This document shows positions 1 through 14,824 of a stretch of DNA of 64,000 bases, piece after piece. Origin of the DNA: Adineta vaga (lineage: Eukaryota > Rotifera); contig CP075494.1 of NCBI GenBank assembly GCA_021613535.1, positions 10,168,001 through 10,232,000 of the forward strand. Direction: 5' to 3'. Under the pieces are notes generated by a model. The model was not told where the DNA came from. It saw only the letters and a list, made by a program, of their open reading frames with translations, and made no database searches. Each line of letters begins with the position of its first letter. The first letter of the stretch is position 1. Position numbers and translations under genes: made by a program.

Positions 1-3000
1 AGCATAACCAAACTTTAGGGAAGGAGAATAGTACAGGTGCATAAGACTGATAGATTCACCAAAGACAAACATTTAGGTATAGTATAACCCAACTTTAGAG
101 ATGGAGAATAGTACGTGTGTATCTGAGTGATAGATTCACGAAAGACAAACATTTAGGTATAGTATAACCCAACTTTGGAGAAGGAGAATAGTAAAGGTGC
201 ATAAGACTGATAGATTCACGAAAGACAAACATTTAGGTATAGTATAACCCAACTTTGGAGAAGGAGAATAGTAAAGGTGCATAAGACTGATAGATTCACG
301 AAAGACAAACATTTAGGTATAGTATAACCCAACTTTGGAGAAGGAGAATAGTAAAGGTGCATAAGACTGATAGATTCACGAAAGACAAACATTTAGGTAT
401 AGTATAAACCAACTTTGGAGAAGGAGAATAGTAAAGGTGCATAAGACTGATAGATTCACGAAAGACAAACATTTAGGTATAGTATAACCCAACTTTGGAG
501 AAGGAGAATAGTAAAGGTGCATAAGACTGATAGATTCACGAAAGACAAACATTTAGGTATAGTATAAACCAACTTTGGAGAAGGAGAATAGTAAAGGTGC
601 ATAAGACTGAGAGATTCACGAAAGACAAACATTTAGGTACAGTATAACCCAACTTTAGGGAAGGAGAATAGTACAGGTGAATCTGAATGATAGACTCGCG
701 AAAGACAAACATTCAGGTATAGTATAACCCAACTTTAGAGAAGGAGAATAGTACGGGTGTATCTGAGTGATAGATTCACGAGAGACAAACATTTAGGTAT
801 AGTATAACCCAACTTTAGAGACGCAGAATAGTAAAGGTGAATCTGAATGATCGATTCACGAAAGACAAACATTTAGGTACAGTATAACCCAACTTTAGAG
901 ACGCAGAATAGTAAAGGTGAATCTGAATGATCGATTCACGAAAGACAAACATTTAGGTACAGTATAACCCAACTTTAGAGACGCAGAATAGTAAAGGTGC
1001 ATAAGACTGATAGATTCACGAAAGACAAACATTTAGGTACAGTATAACCCAACTTTAGAGACGCAGAATAGTAAAGGTGAATCTGAATGATCGATTCACG
1101 AAAGACAAACATTTAGGTATAGTATAACCCAACTTTAGAGAAGGAGAATAGTACGGGTGTATCTGAGTGATAGATTCACGAGAGACAAACATTTAGGTAT
1201 AGTATAACCCAACTTTAGAGACGCAGAATAGTAAAGGTGAATCTGAATGATCGATTCACGAAAGACAAACATTTAGGTACAGTATAACCCAACTTTAGAG
1301 ACGCAGAATAGTAAAGGTGAATCTGAATGATCGATTCACGAAAGACAAACATTTAGGTACAGTATAACCCAACTTTAGGGAAGGAGAATAGTACAGGTGA
1401 AGCTGAATGATCGCTTCACGAAAGACAAACATTTAGGTATAGTATAACCCAACTTTAGAGACGCAGAATAGTAAAGGTGAATCAGAATGATCGATTCACC
1501 AAAGACAAACATTTAGGTATAGTATAACGCAACTTTAGAGAAGGAGAATAGTACGGGTGTATCTGAGTGATCGATTCACGAAAGACAAACATTTAGGTAT
1601 AGTATAACCCAACTTTAGAGACGCAGAATAGTAAAGGTGAATCTGAATGATCGATTCACGAGAGACAAACATTTAGGTATAGTATAACCCAACTTTAGAG
1701 ACGCAGAATAGTAAACGTGAATCTGAGTGATCGATTCACCAAAGACAAACATTTAGGTATAGTATAACGTAAGTTTAGAGAAGGAGAATAGTACGGGTGT
1801 ATCTGAGTGATAGATTCATGAAAGACAAACATTTAGGTATAGTATAACCCAACTTTGGAGAAGGAGAATAGTACAGGTGAATCAGAATGATCGATTCACC
1901 AAAGACAAACATTTAGGTATAGTATAACCCAACTTTGGAGAAGGAGAATAGTAAAGGTGCATAAGACTGATAGATTCACGAAAGACAAACATTTAGGTAT
2001 AGTATAACCCAACTTCGGAGAAGGAGAATAGTACAGGTGAATCCGAATGATAGACTCGCGAAAGACAAACATTTAGGTATAGTATAACCCAACTTTAGAG
2101 ACGCAGAATAGTAAAGGTGAATCTGAATGATCGATTCACGAAAGACAAACATTTAGGTACAGTATAACCCAACTTTAGAGACGCAGAATAGTAAAGGTGA
2201 ATCTGAATGATCGATTCACGAGAGACAAACATTTAGGTATAGTATAACCCAACTTTAGAGACGCAGAATAGTAAACGTGAATCTGAGTGATCGATTCACC
2301 AAAGACAAACATTTAGGTATAGTATAACGTAAGTTTAGAGAAGGAGAATAGTACGGGTGTATCTGAGTGATAGATTCATGAAAGACAAACATTTAGGTAT
2401 AGTATAACCCAACTTTGGAGAAGGAGAATAGTACAGGTGAATCCGAATGATAGACTCGCGAAAGACAAACATTTAGGTATAGTATAACCCAACTTTGGAG
2501 AAGGAGAATAGTACAGGTGAATCCGAATGATAGACTCGCGAAAGACAAACATTTAGGTATAGTATAACCCAACTTTAGGGAGGGAGAATAGTACAGGTGA
2601 AGCTGAATGATCGCTTCACGAAAGACAAACATTTAGGTATAGCATAACCCTACTTTAGAGATGAAGAATAGTACAGGTGCATAAGACTGATAGATTCACC
2701 AAAGACAAACATTTAGGTATAGTATAACGCAACTTTAGGGAAGGAGAATAGTACAGGTGACGCTGAATGATAGACTCGCGAAAGACAAACATTTAGGTAT
2801 AGCATAACCCAACTTTAGGGAAGGAGAATAGTACAGGTGACGCTGAATGATAGACTCGCGAAAGACAAACATTTAGGTATAGCATAACCCAACTTTGGAG
2901 AAGGAGAATAGTACAGGTGAATCCGAATGATAGACTCGCGAAAGACAAACATTTAGGTATAGTATAACCCAACTTTGGAGAAGGAGAATAGTACAGGTGA

Positions 3001-6000
3001 ATCCGAATGATAGACTCGCGAAAGACAAACATTTAGGTATAGCATAACCCAACTTTAGGGAAGGAGAATAGTACAGGTGAAGCTGAATGATAGACTCGCG
3101 GAAGACAAACATTTAGGTATAGTATAACCCAACTTTAGAGAAGGAGAATAGTAAAGGTGCATAAGACTGATAGATTCACCAAAGACAAACATTTAGGTAT
3201 AGTATAACCCAACTTTGGAGAAGGAGAATAGTACAGGTGAATATGAATGATCGACTCGCGAAAGACAAACATTTAGGTATAGCATAACCCAACTTTGGAG
3301 AAGGAGAATAGTACAGGTGAATATGAATGATAGACTCGCGGAAGACAAACATTTAGGTATAGTATAACCCAACTTTAGAGATGGAGAATAGTACAGGTGA
3401 ATCTGAATGATAGACTCGCGGAAGACAAACATTTAGGTATAGTATAACCCAACTTTAGAGATGGAGAATAGTACAGGTGAATCTGAATGATAGACTCGCG
3501 AAAGACAAACATTTAGGTGTAGTATAACCCAACTTTAGAGATGGAGAATAGTACAGGTGCATAAGACTGATAGGTGCACGAAAGACAAACATTTAGGTGT
3601 AGTATAACCCAACTTTAGAGATGGAGAATAGTACAGGTGCATAAGACTGATAGATGCACGAAAGACAAACATTTAGGTATAGTATAACCCAACTTTGGAG
3701 AAGGAGAATAGTACAGGTGAATATGAATGATCGACTCGCGAAAGACAAACATTTAGGTATAGCATAACCCAACTTTGGAGAAGGAGAATAGTACAGGTGA
3801 ATATGAATGATAGACTCGCGGAAGACAAACATTTAGGTATAGTATAACCCAACTTTAGAGATGGAGAATAGTACAGGTGAAGCTGAATGATAGACTCGCG
3901 GAAGACAAACATTTAGGTGTAGTATAACCCAACTTTAGAGATGGAGAATAGTACAGGTGCATAAGACTGATAGATGCACGAAAGACAAACATTTAGGTGT
4001 AGTATAACCCAACTTTAGAGATGGAGAATAGTACAGGTGCATAAGACTGATAGATGCACGAAAGACAAACATTTAGGTATAGTATAACCCAACTTTAGAG
4101 ATGGAGAATAGTACAGGTGCATAAGACTGATAGATGCACGAAAGACAAACATTTAGGTGTAGTATAACCCAACTTTAGAGATGGAGAATAGTACAGGTGA
4201 ATCTGAATGATAGACTCGCGAAAGACAAACATTTAGGTATAGTATAACTCAACTTTAGAGAAGGAGAATAGTAAAGGTGCATAAGACTGATAGATTCACG
4301 AAAGACAAACATTTAGGTATAGTATAACCCAACTTTGGAGAAGGAGAATAGTACAGGTGAATCTGAATGATAGACTCGCGAAAGACAAACATTTAGGTGT
4401 AGTATAACCCAACTTTAGAGATGGAGAATAGTACAGGTGCATAAGTCTGATAGATGCACGAAAGACAAACATTTAGGTGTAGTATAACCCAACTTTAGGG
4501 AAGGAGAATAGTACAGGTGACGCTGAATGATAGACTCGCGAAAGACAAACATTTAGGTATAGCATAACCCAACTTTAGAGATGGAGAATAGTAAAGGTGA
4601 ATCTGAATGATCGATTCACGAGAGACAAACATTTAGGTATAGTATAACGCAACTTTAGAGAAGGAGAATAGTACGGGTGTATCTGAGTGATAGATTCATG
4701 AAAGACAAACATTTAGGTACAGTATAACCCAACTTTGGAGAAGGAGAATAGTACAGGTGAATCCGAATGATAGACTCGCGAAAGACAAACATTTAGGTAT
4801 AGTATAACCCAACTTTGGAGAAGGAGAATAGTACAGGTGAATCCGAATGATAGACTCGCGAAAGACAAACATTTAGGTATAGTATAACCCAACTTTGGAG
4901 AAGGAGAATAGTACAGGTGAATCTGAATGATAGACTCGCGAAAGACAAACATTTAGGTATAGTATAACCCAACTTTAGGGAAGGAGAATAGTACAGGTGA
5001 ATATGAATGATAGACTCGCGAAAGACAAACATTTAGGTATAGTATAACCCAACTTTAGAGAAGGAGAATAGTAAAGGTGCATAAGACTGATAGATTCACG
5101 AAAGACAAACATTTAGGTATAGTATAACCCAACTTTGGAGAAGGAGAATAGTACAGGTGAATATGAATGATAGACTCGCGAAAGACAAACATTTAGGTAT
5201 AGTATAACCCAACTTTGGAGAAGGAGAATAGTACAGGTGAATCCGAATGATAGACTCGCGAAAGACAAACATTTAGGTATAGTATAACCCAACTTTGGAG
5301 AAGGAGAATAGTACAGGTGAATCCGAATGATAGACTCGTGAAAGACAAACATTTAGGTATAGTATAACCCAACTTTGGAGAAGGAGAATAGTACAGGTGA
5401 ATATGAATGATAGACTCGCGGAAGACAAACATTTAGGTATAGTATAACCCAACTTTGGAGAAGGAGAATAGTACAGGTGAATATGAATGATCGACTCGCG
5501 AAAGACAAACATTTAGGTATAGCATAACCCAACTTTAGGGAAGGAGAATAGTACAGGTGAAGCTGAATGATAGACTCGTGAAAGACAAACATTTAGGTAT
5601 AGTATAACCCAACTTTGGAGAAGGAGAATAGTACAGGTGAATATGAATGATAGACTCGCGGAAGACAAACATTTAGGTATAGCATAACCCAACTTTAGGG
5701 AAGGAGAATAGTACAGGTGAAGCTGAATGATAGACTCGCGGAAGACAAACATTTAGGTATAGTATAACCCAACTTTAGAGATGGAGAATAGTACAGGTGA
5801 ATCTGAATGATAGACTCGCGAAAGACAAACATTTAGGTGTAGTATAACCCAACTTTAGAGATGGAGAATAGTACAGGTGCATAAGACTGATAGATGCACG
5901 AAAGACAAACATTTAGGTGTAGTATAACCCAACTTTAGAGATGGAGAATAGTACAGGTGCATAAGACTGATAGATGCACGAAAGACAAACATTTAGGTAT

Positions 6001-9000
6001 AGTATAACCCAACTTTAGAGATGGAGAATAGTACAGGTGCATAAGTCTGATAGATGCACGAAAGACAAACATTTAGGTGTAGTATAACCCAACTTTAGAG
6101 ATGGAGAATAGTACAGGTGCATAAGTCTGATAGATGCACGAAAGACAAACATTTAGGTGTAGTATAACCCAACTTTAGAGATGGAGAATAGTACAGGTGA
6201 ATCTGAATGATAGACTCGCGAAAGACAAACATTTAGGTATAGTATAACTCAACTTTAGAGAAGGAGAATAGTAAAGGTGCATAAGACTGATAGATTCACG
6301 AAAGACAAACATTTAGGTATAGTATAACCCAACTTTGGAGAAGGAGAATAGTACAGGTGAATATGAATGATCGACTCGCGAAAGACAAACATTTAGGTAT
6401 AGCATAACCCAACTTTAGGGAAGGAGAATAGTAAGGTGAAGCTGAATGATAGACTCGTGAAGACAAACATTTAGGTATAGTATAACCCAACTTAGAGATG
6501 GAGAATAGTACAGGTGAATCTGAATGATAGACTCGCGAAAGACAAACATTTAGGTGTAGTATAACCCAACTTTAGAGATGGAGAATAGTACAGGTGAATC
6601 TGAATGATAGATGCACGAAAGACAAACATTTAGGTGTAGTATAACCCAACTTTAGAGATGGAGAAATAGTACAGGTGCATAAGTCTGATAGATGCACGAA
6701 AGACAAACATTTAGGTGTAGTATATAACCCAACTTTAGAGATGGAGAATAGTACAGGTGCATAAGTCTGATAGATGCACGAAAGACAAACATTTAGGTGT
6801 AGTATAACCCAACTTTAGAGATGGAGAATAGTACAGGTGAATCTGAATGATAGACTCGCGAGATCACGAAGACAAACATTTAGGTTAGTAGTATAACCAA
6901 CTTTAGAGAAGAAGGAATAAGTAAGTGAAGATGATAGATCCGAAAGACAACATTTAGGTATAGTATAACCCAACTTTGAGAAGGAGAATAGTACAGATGC
7001 ATAAGACTGATAGATTCACGAAAGACAAACATTTAGGTATAGTATAACCCAACTTTAGAGATGGAGAATAGTACAGGTGCAATAAGACTGATAGATTCGC
7101 GAAAGACAAACATTTAGGTATAGTATAACCCAACTTTAGAGATGGAGAATAGTACAGATGCATAAGACTGATAGATTCACGAAAGACAAACATTTAGGTA
7201 TAGTATAACCCAACTTTAGAAGGAGAATAGTAAGGCATAAGACTGATAGATTCACGAAAGACAAACATTTAGGTATAGTATAACCCAACTTTGGAGATGG
7301 AGAATAGTACAGGTGAATCTGAATGATAGACTCGCGAAAGACAAACATTTAGGTATAGTATAACCCAACTTTAGAGATGGAGAATAGTACAGATGCATAA
7401 GACTGATAGATTCACGAAAGACAAACATTTAGTATAGTATAACCAACTTTGGAAAGACAATAGTACAGGTGAATCTGAATGATCGACTCGCGAAAGACAA
7501 ACATTTAGGTATAGTAAACCGAACTTTAGAGATGGAGAATAGTACAGATGATAACACTGATAGATTCACGAAAGACAAACATTTAGGTGTATAACCCAAC
7601 TTTGGAAAGGACTGATAAGACTTAGATTCACGAAAGACAAACATTTAGGTATAGTATAACCCAACTTTGGAGAAGGAGAATAGTACAGGTGCATAACACT
7701 GATAGATTCACGAAAGACAAACATTTAGGTATATTATAACCCAACTTTGGAAAAGGAGAATCGTATAGGTGCATAACACTGATAGATTCACGAAAGACAA
7801 ACATTTAGGTATATTATAACCCAACTTTGGAGAAGGAGAATAGTAAAGGTGCATAAGACTGATAGATTCACGAAAGACAAACATTTAGGTATAGTATAAC
7901 CCAACTTTGGAGAAGGAGAATAGTACAGGTGAATCCGAATGATAGACTCGCGAAAGACAAACATTTAGGTATAGCATAACCCAACTTTAGGGAAGGAGAA
8001 TAGTACAGGTGAAGCTGAATGATAGACTCGCGGAAGACAAACATTTAGGTATAGCATAACCCAACTTTAGGGAAGGAGAATAGTACAGGTGAAGCTGAAT
8101 GATAGACTCGTGAAAGACAAACATTTAGGTATAGTATTACCCAACTTTGGAGAAGGAGAATAGTACAGGTGAATATGAATGATAGACTCGCGGAAGACAA
8201 ACATTTAGGTATAGCATAACCCAACTTTAGGGAAGGAGAATAGTACAGGTGAAGCTGAATGATAGACTCGCGGAAGACAAACATTTAGGTATAGTATAAC
8301 CCAACTTTAGAGATGGAGAATAGTACAGGTGAAGCTGAATGATAGACTCGCGAAAGACAAACATTTAGGTATAGTATAACCCAACTTTAGAGATGGAGAA
8401 TAGTACGGGTGTATCTGAGTGATAGATTCACGAAAGACAAACATTTGGTATAGTATAACCCAACTTTAGAGAAGGAGAATAGTAAAGGTGCATAAGACTG
8501 ATAGATTCACGAAAGACAAACATTTAGGTGTAGTATAACCCAACTTTAGAGATGGAGAATAGTACAGGTGCATAAGACTGATAGATGCACGAAAGACAAA
8601 CATTTAGGTGTAGTATAACCCAACTTTAGAGATGGAGAATAGTACAGGTGCATAAGACTGATAGATGCACGAAAGACAAACATTTAGGTGTAGTATAACC
8701 CAACTTTAGAGATGGAGAATAGTACAGGTGAAGCTGAATGATAGACTCGTGAAAGACAAACATTTAGGTATAGTATTACCCAACTTTGGAGAAGGAGAAT
8801 AGTACAGGTGAATATGAATGATAGACTCGCGGAAGACAAACATTTAGGTATAGCATAACCCAACTTTGGAGAAGGAGAATAGTACAGGTGAATATGAATG
8901 ATCGACTCGCGAAAGACAAACATTTAGGTATAGTATAACCCAACTTTGGAGAAGGAGAATAGTACAGGTGAAGCTGAATGATAGACTCGCGAAAGACAAA

Positions 9001-10560
9001 CATTTAGGTGTAGTATAACCCAACTTTAGAGATGGAGAATAGTACAGGTGCATAAGACTGATAGATGCACGAAAGACAAACATTTAGGTGTAGTATAACC
9101 CAACTTTAGAGATGGAGAATAGTACAGGTGCATAAGACTGATAGATGCACGAAAGACAAACATTTAGGTATAGTATAACCCAACTTTAGAGATGGAGAAT
9201 AGTACAGGTGCATAAGACTGATAGATGCACGAAAGACAAACATTTAGGTGTAGTATAACCCAACTTTAGAGATGGAGAATAGTACAGGTGAATCTGAATG
9301 ATAGACTCGCGAAAGACAAACATTTAGGTATGGTATAACTCAACTTTAGAGAAGGAGAATGGCACAGGTATATTTGACTGATAGATTCGCCAAAGACAAA
9401 CATTTAGGTATAGTATAACCCAACTTTAGAGATGGAGAATAGTACAGATGCATAAGACTGATAGATTCACGAAAGACAAACATTTAGGTGTAGTATAACC
9501 CAACTTTAGAGATGGAGAATAGTACAGGTGAATCTGAATGATAGACTCGCGAAAGACAAACATTTAGGTATAGTATAACTCAACTTTAGAGAAGGAGAAT
9601 GGCACAGGTATATTTGACTGATAGATTCGCCATAGACAAACATTTAGGTATAGTATAACCCAACTTTAGAGATGGAGAATAGTACAGATGCATAAGACTG
9701 ATAGATTCACGAAAGACAAACATTTAGGTATAGCATAACCCAACTTTAGAAGGAGAATCGTAAAGGTGCATAACACTGATAGATTCACGAAAGACAAACA
9801 TTTAGGTATAGTATAACCCAACTTTGGAAAAGGAGAATCGTAAAGGTGCATAACACTGATAGATTCACGAAAGACAAACATTTAGGTATAGTATAACCCA
9901 ACTTTGGAGAAGGAGAATAGTACAGGTGCATAAGACTGATAGATTCACGAAAGACAAACATTTAGGTATAGTATAACCCAACTTTGGAGAAGGAGAATAG
10001 TACAGGTGCATAAGACTGATAGATTCACGAAAGACAAACATTTAGGTATAGTATAACCCAACTTTGGAGAAGGAGAATAGTAAAGGTGCATAAGACTGAT
10101 AGATTCACGAAAGACAAACATTTAGGTATAGTATAACCCAACTTTGGAGAAGGAGAATAGTAAAGGTGCATAAGACTGATAGATTCACGAAAGACAAACA
10201 TTTAGGTATAGTATAACCCAACTTTGGAGAAGGAGAATAGTAAAGGTGCATAAGACTGATAGATTCACGAAAGACAAACATTTAGGTATAGTATAACCCA
10301 ACTTTGGAGAAGGAGAATCGTAAAGGTGCATTAGACTGATAGATTCACGAAAGACAAACATTTAGGTATAGTATAACCCAACTTTGAAGAAGGAGAATAA
10401 TACAGGTGAATCTGAATGATCGAGTCCCAAAAGACAAACATTTTGGTATGGTATAACCCAACTTTGGACATGGAGAATAGTACAGGTGAATCTGAATGAT
10501 CGAGTCGCGAAGGACAAACATTTAGGTATAGTATAACCCATTTTTAGAGAAGGAGAATAT
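1..10560. repeat. 80-bp tandem satellite array
   Basis: About 130 head-to-tail copies of an 80-bp unit, recognisable by the constant block GACAAACATTTAGGTATAG followed by a run containing CCCAACTTT. The period is exactly 80 up to about 6,430. It then becomes irregular, with many small indels, to about 7,650, and largely regularises again. The last units (10,380-10,560) are degenerate and a stray fragment lies near 10,590. Variant units recur in blocks, for example a 480-bp (6-unit) repeat at 3,190 and 3,670, a 560-bp shift between 1,690 and 2,250, and a 240-bp shift between 9,340 and 9,580. This indicates local higher-order amplification. The array runs off the left edge. Because 80 is not a multiple of 3, three consecutive units give 79-codon minus-strand frames, which I regard as artefacts. 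Confidence 0.97.
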
Positions 10561-13242
10561 CACAGGAGAAATATATGGCAAATATTGTTGAAAGACAAAC
10601 ATTTTGATATGAGATGACGGAATCATAAATGAAGGAGGTATATTTTGATATTGCATTATCTGGCGTTTAGCAGAAGAAACACATTTCGTGTGGTTATGAC
10701 TGAACTATTGTTAAAATATGAATCTTTGGCACTATATAGTGTATCGAGTAGGAGGAGTTTTGCGCATTGGTATAGTATCATTGTTTAAACAATTTGTCAG
10801 TGTAATGGGGCTGATTGTTATTTGAACTATTTGAATTTCCATGGAGAAAGCATGTGTTTTGCTTTTTGGGTAGTATCATTGGCCTGCTAGCACCTGAAGA
10901 ATAGTACTATGATTTATAATATCGGTATAGAGTTTTCATGGCGTCTTAAATTTCTCTAATGGAAAATCGTACGTCGTAGTTTATTTTTTTTTTGAAAGAA
11001 ATCTCATTCACAACTTTTTTCGGTGTGGTAAGTGGAAAGGAATACTGGCAATGGTCACTGTATAATTTGAGTATGAGAAGTTATTTGAATTGCGTTGTTT
11101 TGGTGTCTCTATACGATAAATTAATAGAGCTTGCATTGATTTAAAAACATCAAGAAATACAGTCAAGGGGAAAGTAGAAGCATTAGCCTGAACGTAAACT
11201 ACTCGATCATGATCGACTTCCTAGGACTTCCAGAATTCATAAACTGAATCACATCCTCCATTGCACCATCATTTAATGTATTGTGTTGTTGTATGCTGAT
11301 CGCAATTGGTGGATGGATATCCGGAAAGTAGCTCCGGGATGTTCAATCTCGAGAAATAGTATGACTACTCGATTGAAACGGTTTTAATCAGTCATTCAGA
11401 TGCTTTTTGTACTTTTCATTATGAATTTCTTACAAGAAATGTTGAGTTTCTTGCGGCAAGCATATTGAATAAAATTATAAGATGTAAGGAAGTATACAGT
11501 ATGTAGTTATAATTGATAATATCTCGCTTTTGTTAGTCGAAAATTCGAAATAAAATCGGCAACAAAAAGTTTTCGTGTTATTGCCACACGAGTGTAACTG
11601 ACAAACATATCTTTTTTTGAATGATGCTGTACATTATAGAACTGAAATCGTAATGGTCAATCAATCAGTCAAAGATGTATTTCTCGTGGAAAATTGAAAT
11701 CAAACAGAGAAAGTAAAGAAATATGATTGAAAAGATAGAGCATGGTATTTATTTCGATTGGAAAAGTATATTGTGTCATATACTTTTTTCAATACTCTTA
11801 TCGGCCATCGTAAGATAAAAATCTCATATTTATGATTCGTAAAATGGCTACAAGATTTTCTTAAACTAAAATATTGCAAAGTAGTTTCTTTCAAATAAAA
11901 ATATCTTGTTCTCTCTACTAAAATAAAGATTTCGATCAATCATGGATGAATTCTGTATGTCACAAGTAGATCCGATTCATTAGATGACATCAGAACTTTT
12001 TGATCACTTTTAAGTATTAATTACGTATTGGAACAAAACTGAAGTTTTCATATTAACAACAAATTACACCATGACACTAAAGAAAATTCGATTATTCATA
12101 TCGTTTTTAGTTGTTTTAGTATATAAACCAAATTCAAAACGGATGTAGACGTAGGTATCAAAAATACACTCGTCTACATTTTTATGGAGGACGCTTAGTA
12201 ACTCGGACGTTTTCCTTCATATTAAATGAACCAGTTGTGAGATTGATTACAGTTAATATCTACTAAACCAGTTTAAAGTGAGAAATATGTGATTTGGATG
12301 TAATTTCTCTTGAGCTATACATAAAAAACATTCATATCATTCCGTACAGGCATACGACTCAATAAAATTGTTGTAACATCATATAAAATCTTGGCGCCTG
12401 ATAAGAAGTTTGTATTGGTACGAAGCTGCTGTTAGATAAATACAACTTGGAAAAAAGCTAACTGTGATATAGAAAAAGAATCATGTATAGGATATTCAAA
12501 ACCTAGTATGCGTTTTCGTCGAGCAACTTATCTGTAATCAAATTATTTAAAACTATTAAGATGGTTTCTCACATGTTTCACTGACAAAATCTATACTCAA
12601 CTAGTTGAAACTACTAATTCGAGGATGTCGTGAACTTTTTTACTAGCAAGTTTCTCAATATTTAGCCGGAATATTTGAATTTATTGCTTTGGCAAGCAGA
12701 ATATAAGATAATTTTGAAGAACTCGAATGTAGTATAGATTTTATATAGCACTAGCAATATCTTCTTGACGTCACTAACATAAAAAAGTCATGGAAACATG
12801 ACATAATACGGTATTAAACCTCCCTAATGATTTTTTCTTTATTCTTGCTATACTTGATTTTACAATTGTTACCTACTGTTCCATCAAACGAATACTTGTA
12901 GTAATAGCATATTGATGAGCAACTATCTCAAAAGTATTTAAATGGAATCAATTTTTCGATTTCAGTTGAGTAGAATTTTGTCATCGATACATTTTCTTCA
13001 TAACTTATGACTATTAATAATAATTTGGAGTTCGGGCAACCAGATGTCAATATTATCTTCCTTTTACGAAGATATTAAAAATATCTGTTCAAAAAAGAGC
13101 CTGTACTGAAGCAAACTTTTGCACTCCACTGGATATATGTATTCGTGTGTTGCTTCATGAATCAATAAGATCACGAACCTCACTGTTCGTTACACTGTGA
13201 TCTTCTGATTATAGTAATCATTGAAATTTGATAATTGTTTAG
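10561..13242. other. Gene-free spacer between satellite and NRPS
   Basis: About 2.7 kb of AT-rich sequence. I see no convincing coding region on either strand, no tRNA and no further satellite apart from one decayed fragment near 10,590. The longest open frame (minus strand, 11,700-11,939) has no recognisable domain and low-complexity composition. The promoter and 5' UTR of the NRPS must lie here if the gene starts near 13,315. An acceptor-like TTTAG at 13,238-13,242 directly precedes an open frame, so an upstream non-coding or short coding exon is possible. Confidence 0.6.
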
Positions 13243-13314
13243 GACAGATTCGTAGTGAATTGTATATTCAAGGATTTCATCTGGTTGGTCGGGAATTGGC
13301 ATTTTCATCTCAAA

Positions 13315-14824
13315 ATGAAGAGGAAGTCTCAAAAAGTAGTGCGCTGGTATCTTTACCTTCATTCAGATAAATACTATTATGATCGAATTCAATATCCTCG
13401 GTGTGTTCACTTTGTAGGACCCAACTCTTTTTATATTAGAGTATATTTTCGATTCATTAAACCTGTCCAAACCGACTTTATTGACATAAAACAAAATCCA
13501 GACATTCTCCGCCCATCATTCAAAGTAGTCGATAGGTCTCGACAACTTGATGAACATTCAATATCAACAAATCATTATACTCTATTCGAAGAATATGCTC
13601 CACCTGAAGACCATCAAACTTCATGGCAAACATCTGGATCCTTCTCTCATTACACAAACGACCGTTTGAAAAATGATGTAAATGATTCGAAAGACCTTCA
13701 ACATAAATGGTCTGAAAAGTTAAAGATGGGTATATCTGAATATTATTATGATCGAATCCAGTATCCTCGGTATGTTGACTTTGAAGGACCCAACTCTTTT
13801 TATATTAGAGTATATTTTCGATTCATTAAACCTGTCCAAACCGACTTTATTGACATAAAACAAAATCCAGACATTCTCCGCCCATCATTCAAAGTAGTCG
13901 ATAGGTCTCGACAACTTGATGAACATTCAATATCAACAAATCATTATACTCTATTCGAAGAATATGCTCCACCTGAAGACCATCAAACTTCATGGCAAAC
14001 ATTTGAATCCTTCTCTCATCGCACAAACGACCGTTTGAAAAATGATGTAAATGATTTGAAAGACCTTCAACATAAATGGTCTGAAAAGCTAAAGATGGGT
14101 ATATCTGAATATTATTATGATCGAATCCAGTATCCTCGGTATGTTGACTTTGAAGGACCCAACTCTTTTTATATTAGAGTATATTTTCGATTCATTAAAC
14201 CTGTCCAAACCGACTTTATTGACATAAAACAAAATCCAGACATTCTCCGCCCATCATTCAAAGTAGTCGATAGGTCTCGACAACTTGATGAACATTCAAT
14301 ATCAACAAATCATTATACTCTATTCGAAGAATATGCTCCACCAGAAGACCATCAAACTTCATGTCAAACATCTGGATCCTTCTCTCATTACACAAACGAC
14401 CGTTTGAAAAATGATGTAAATGATTCGAAAGACCTTCAACATAAATGGACTGAAAAGCTAAAGATGAATGTATCGAATCCAGATCAAAGTGAATTACCAT
14501 CAAGCAAGCATGAAAAATCGTCACAAACGTCAACAGATTCGACATCCTTCAAATCCATTTCATCGTTAGAAAACATACAACCAAATGCAAAAACGCAATC
14601 ATCTGTACCAAATACAGCTTCATTTATCAGTCTTGGTGGTGATTCATTAACAATGACCAAAATCTATTACCAGATCCAGTTGGAACTAAACATAGAACCT
14701 GGAGCTTTGAGTATGCGCTTATTCCACGAACACAACACCATAGCGGATCAAGTGAAATTACTACAACAAGCGGAATCTAAACAAAATAGATTCATACGTT
14801 GGCAACCATTACATATTACCAAAG
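13315..14824 (+). CDS. NRPS N-terminus: three 123-residue repeats and carrier domain T0
   Basis: The first ATG in the open frame is at 13315. The frame is open from 13243, just after an acceptor-like TAG, so the true start is uncertain. After about 19 residues come three near-identical 123-residue repeats (369 bp each) of no family I recognise. Each ends with a segment (KVVDRSRQL, then EEYAPPED and LQHKWSEKLKM) that by eye resembles an A-domain A10 tail running into a carrier-domain start. A serine-rich linker follows, then a carrier core ISLGGDSL with the phosphopantetheine serine at 14644-14646. The exon ends WQPLHITKG, the same T-to-C linker style (W..LH...G) seen at every later module end, which ties it to the downstream gene. 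No complete A domain precedes T0, so it may be a relict or be charged in trans. Confidence 0.75.

Noticed and set aside
2393-9881. Many minus-strand open frames of about 79 codons, all similar to each other
   Set aside because: They arise from reading three 80-bp satellite units (240 bp) without a stop. The shifts of frame between units, the overlapping copies and the lack of any gene context mark them as artefacts.
1-10560. CRISPR-like array
   Set aside because: The repeats are contiguous 80-bp units with no unique spacers, and the DNA is eukaryotic.
11700-11939. 79-codon minus-strand frame as a gene
   Set aside because: No domain, low-complexity composition and no supporting context.
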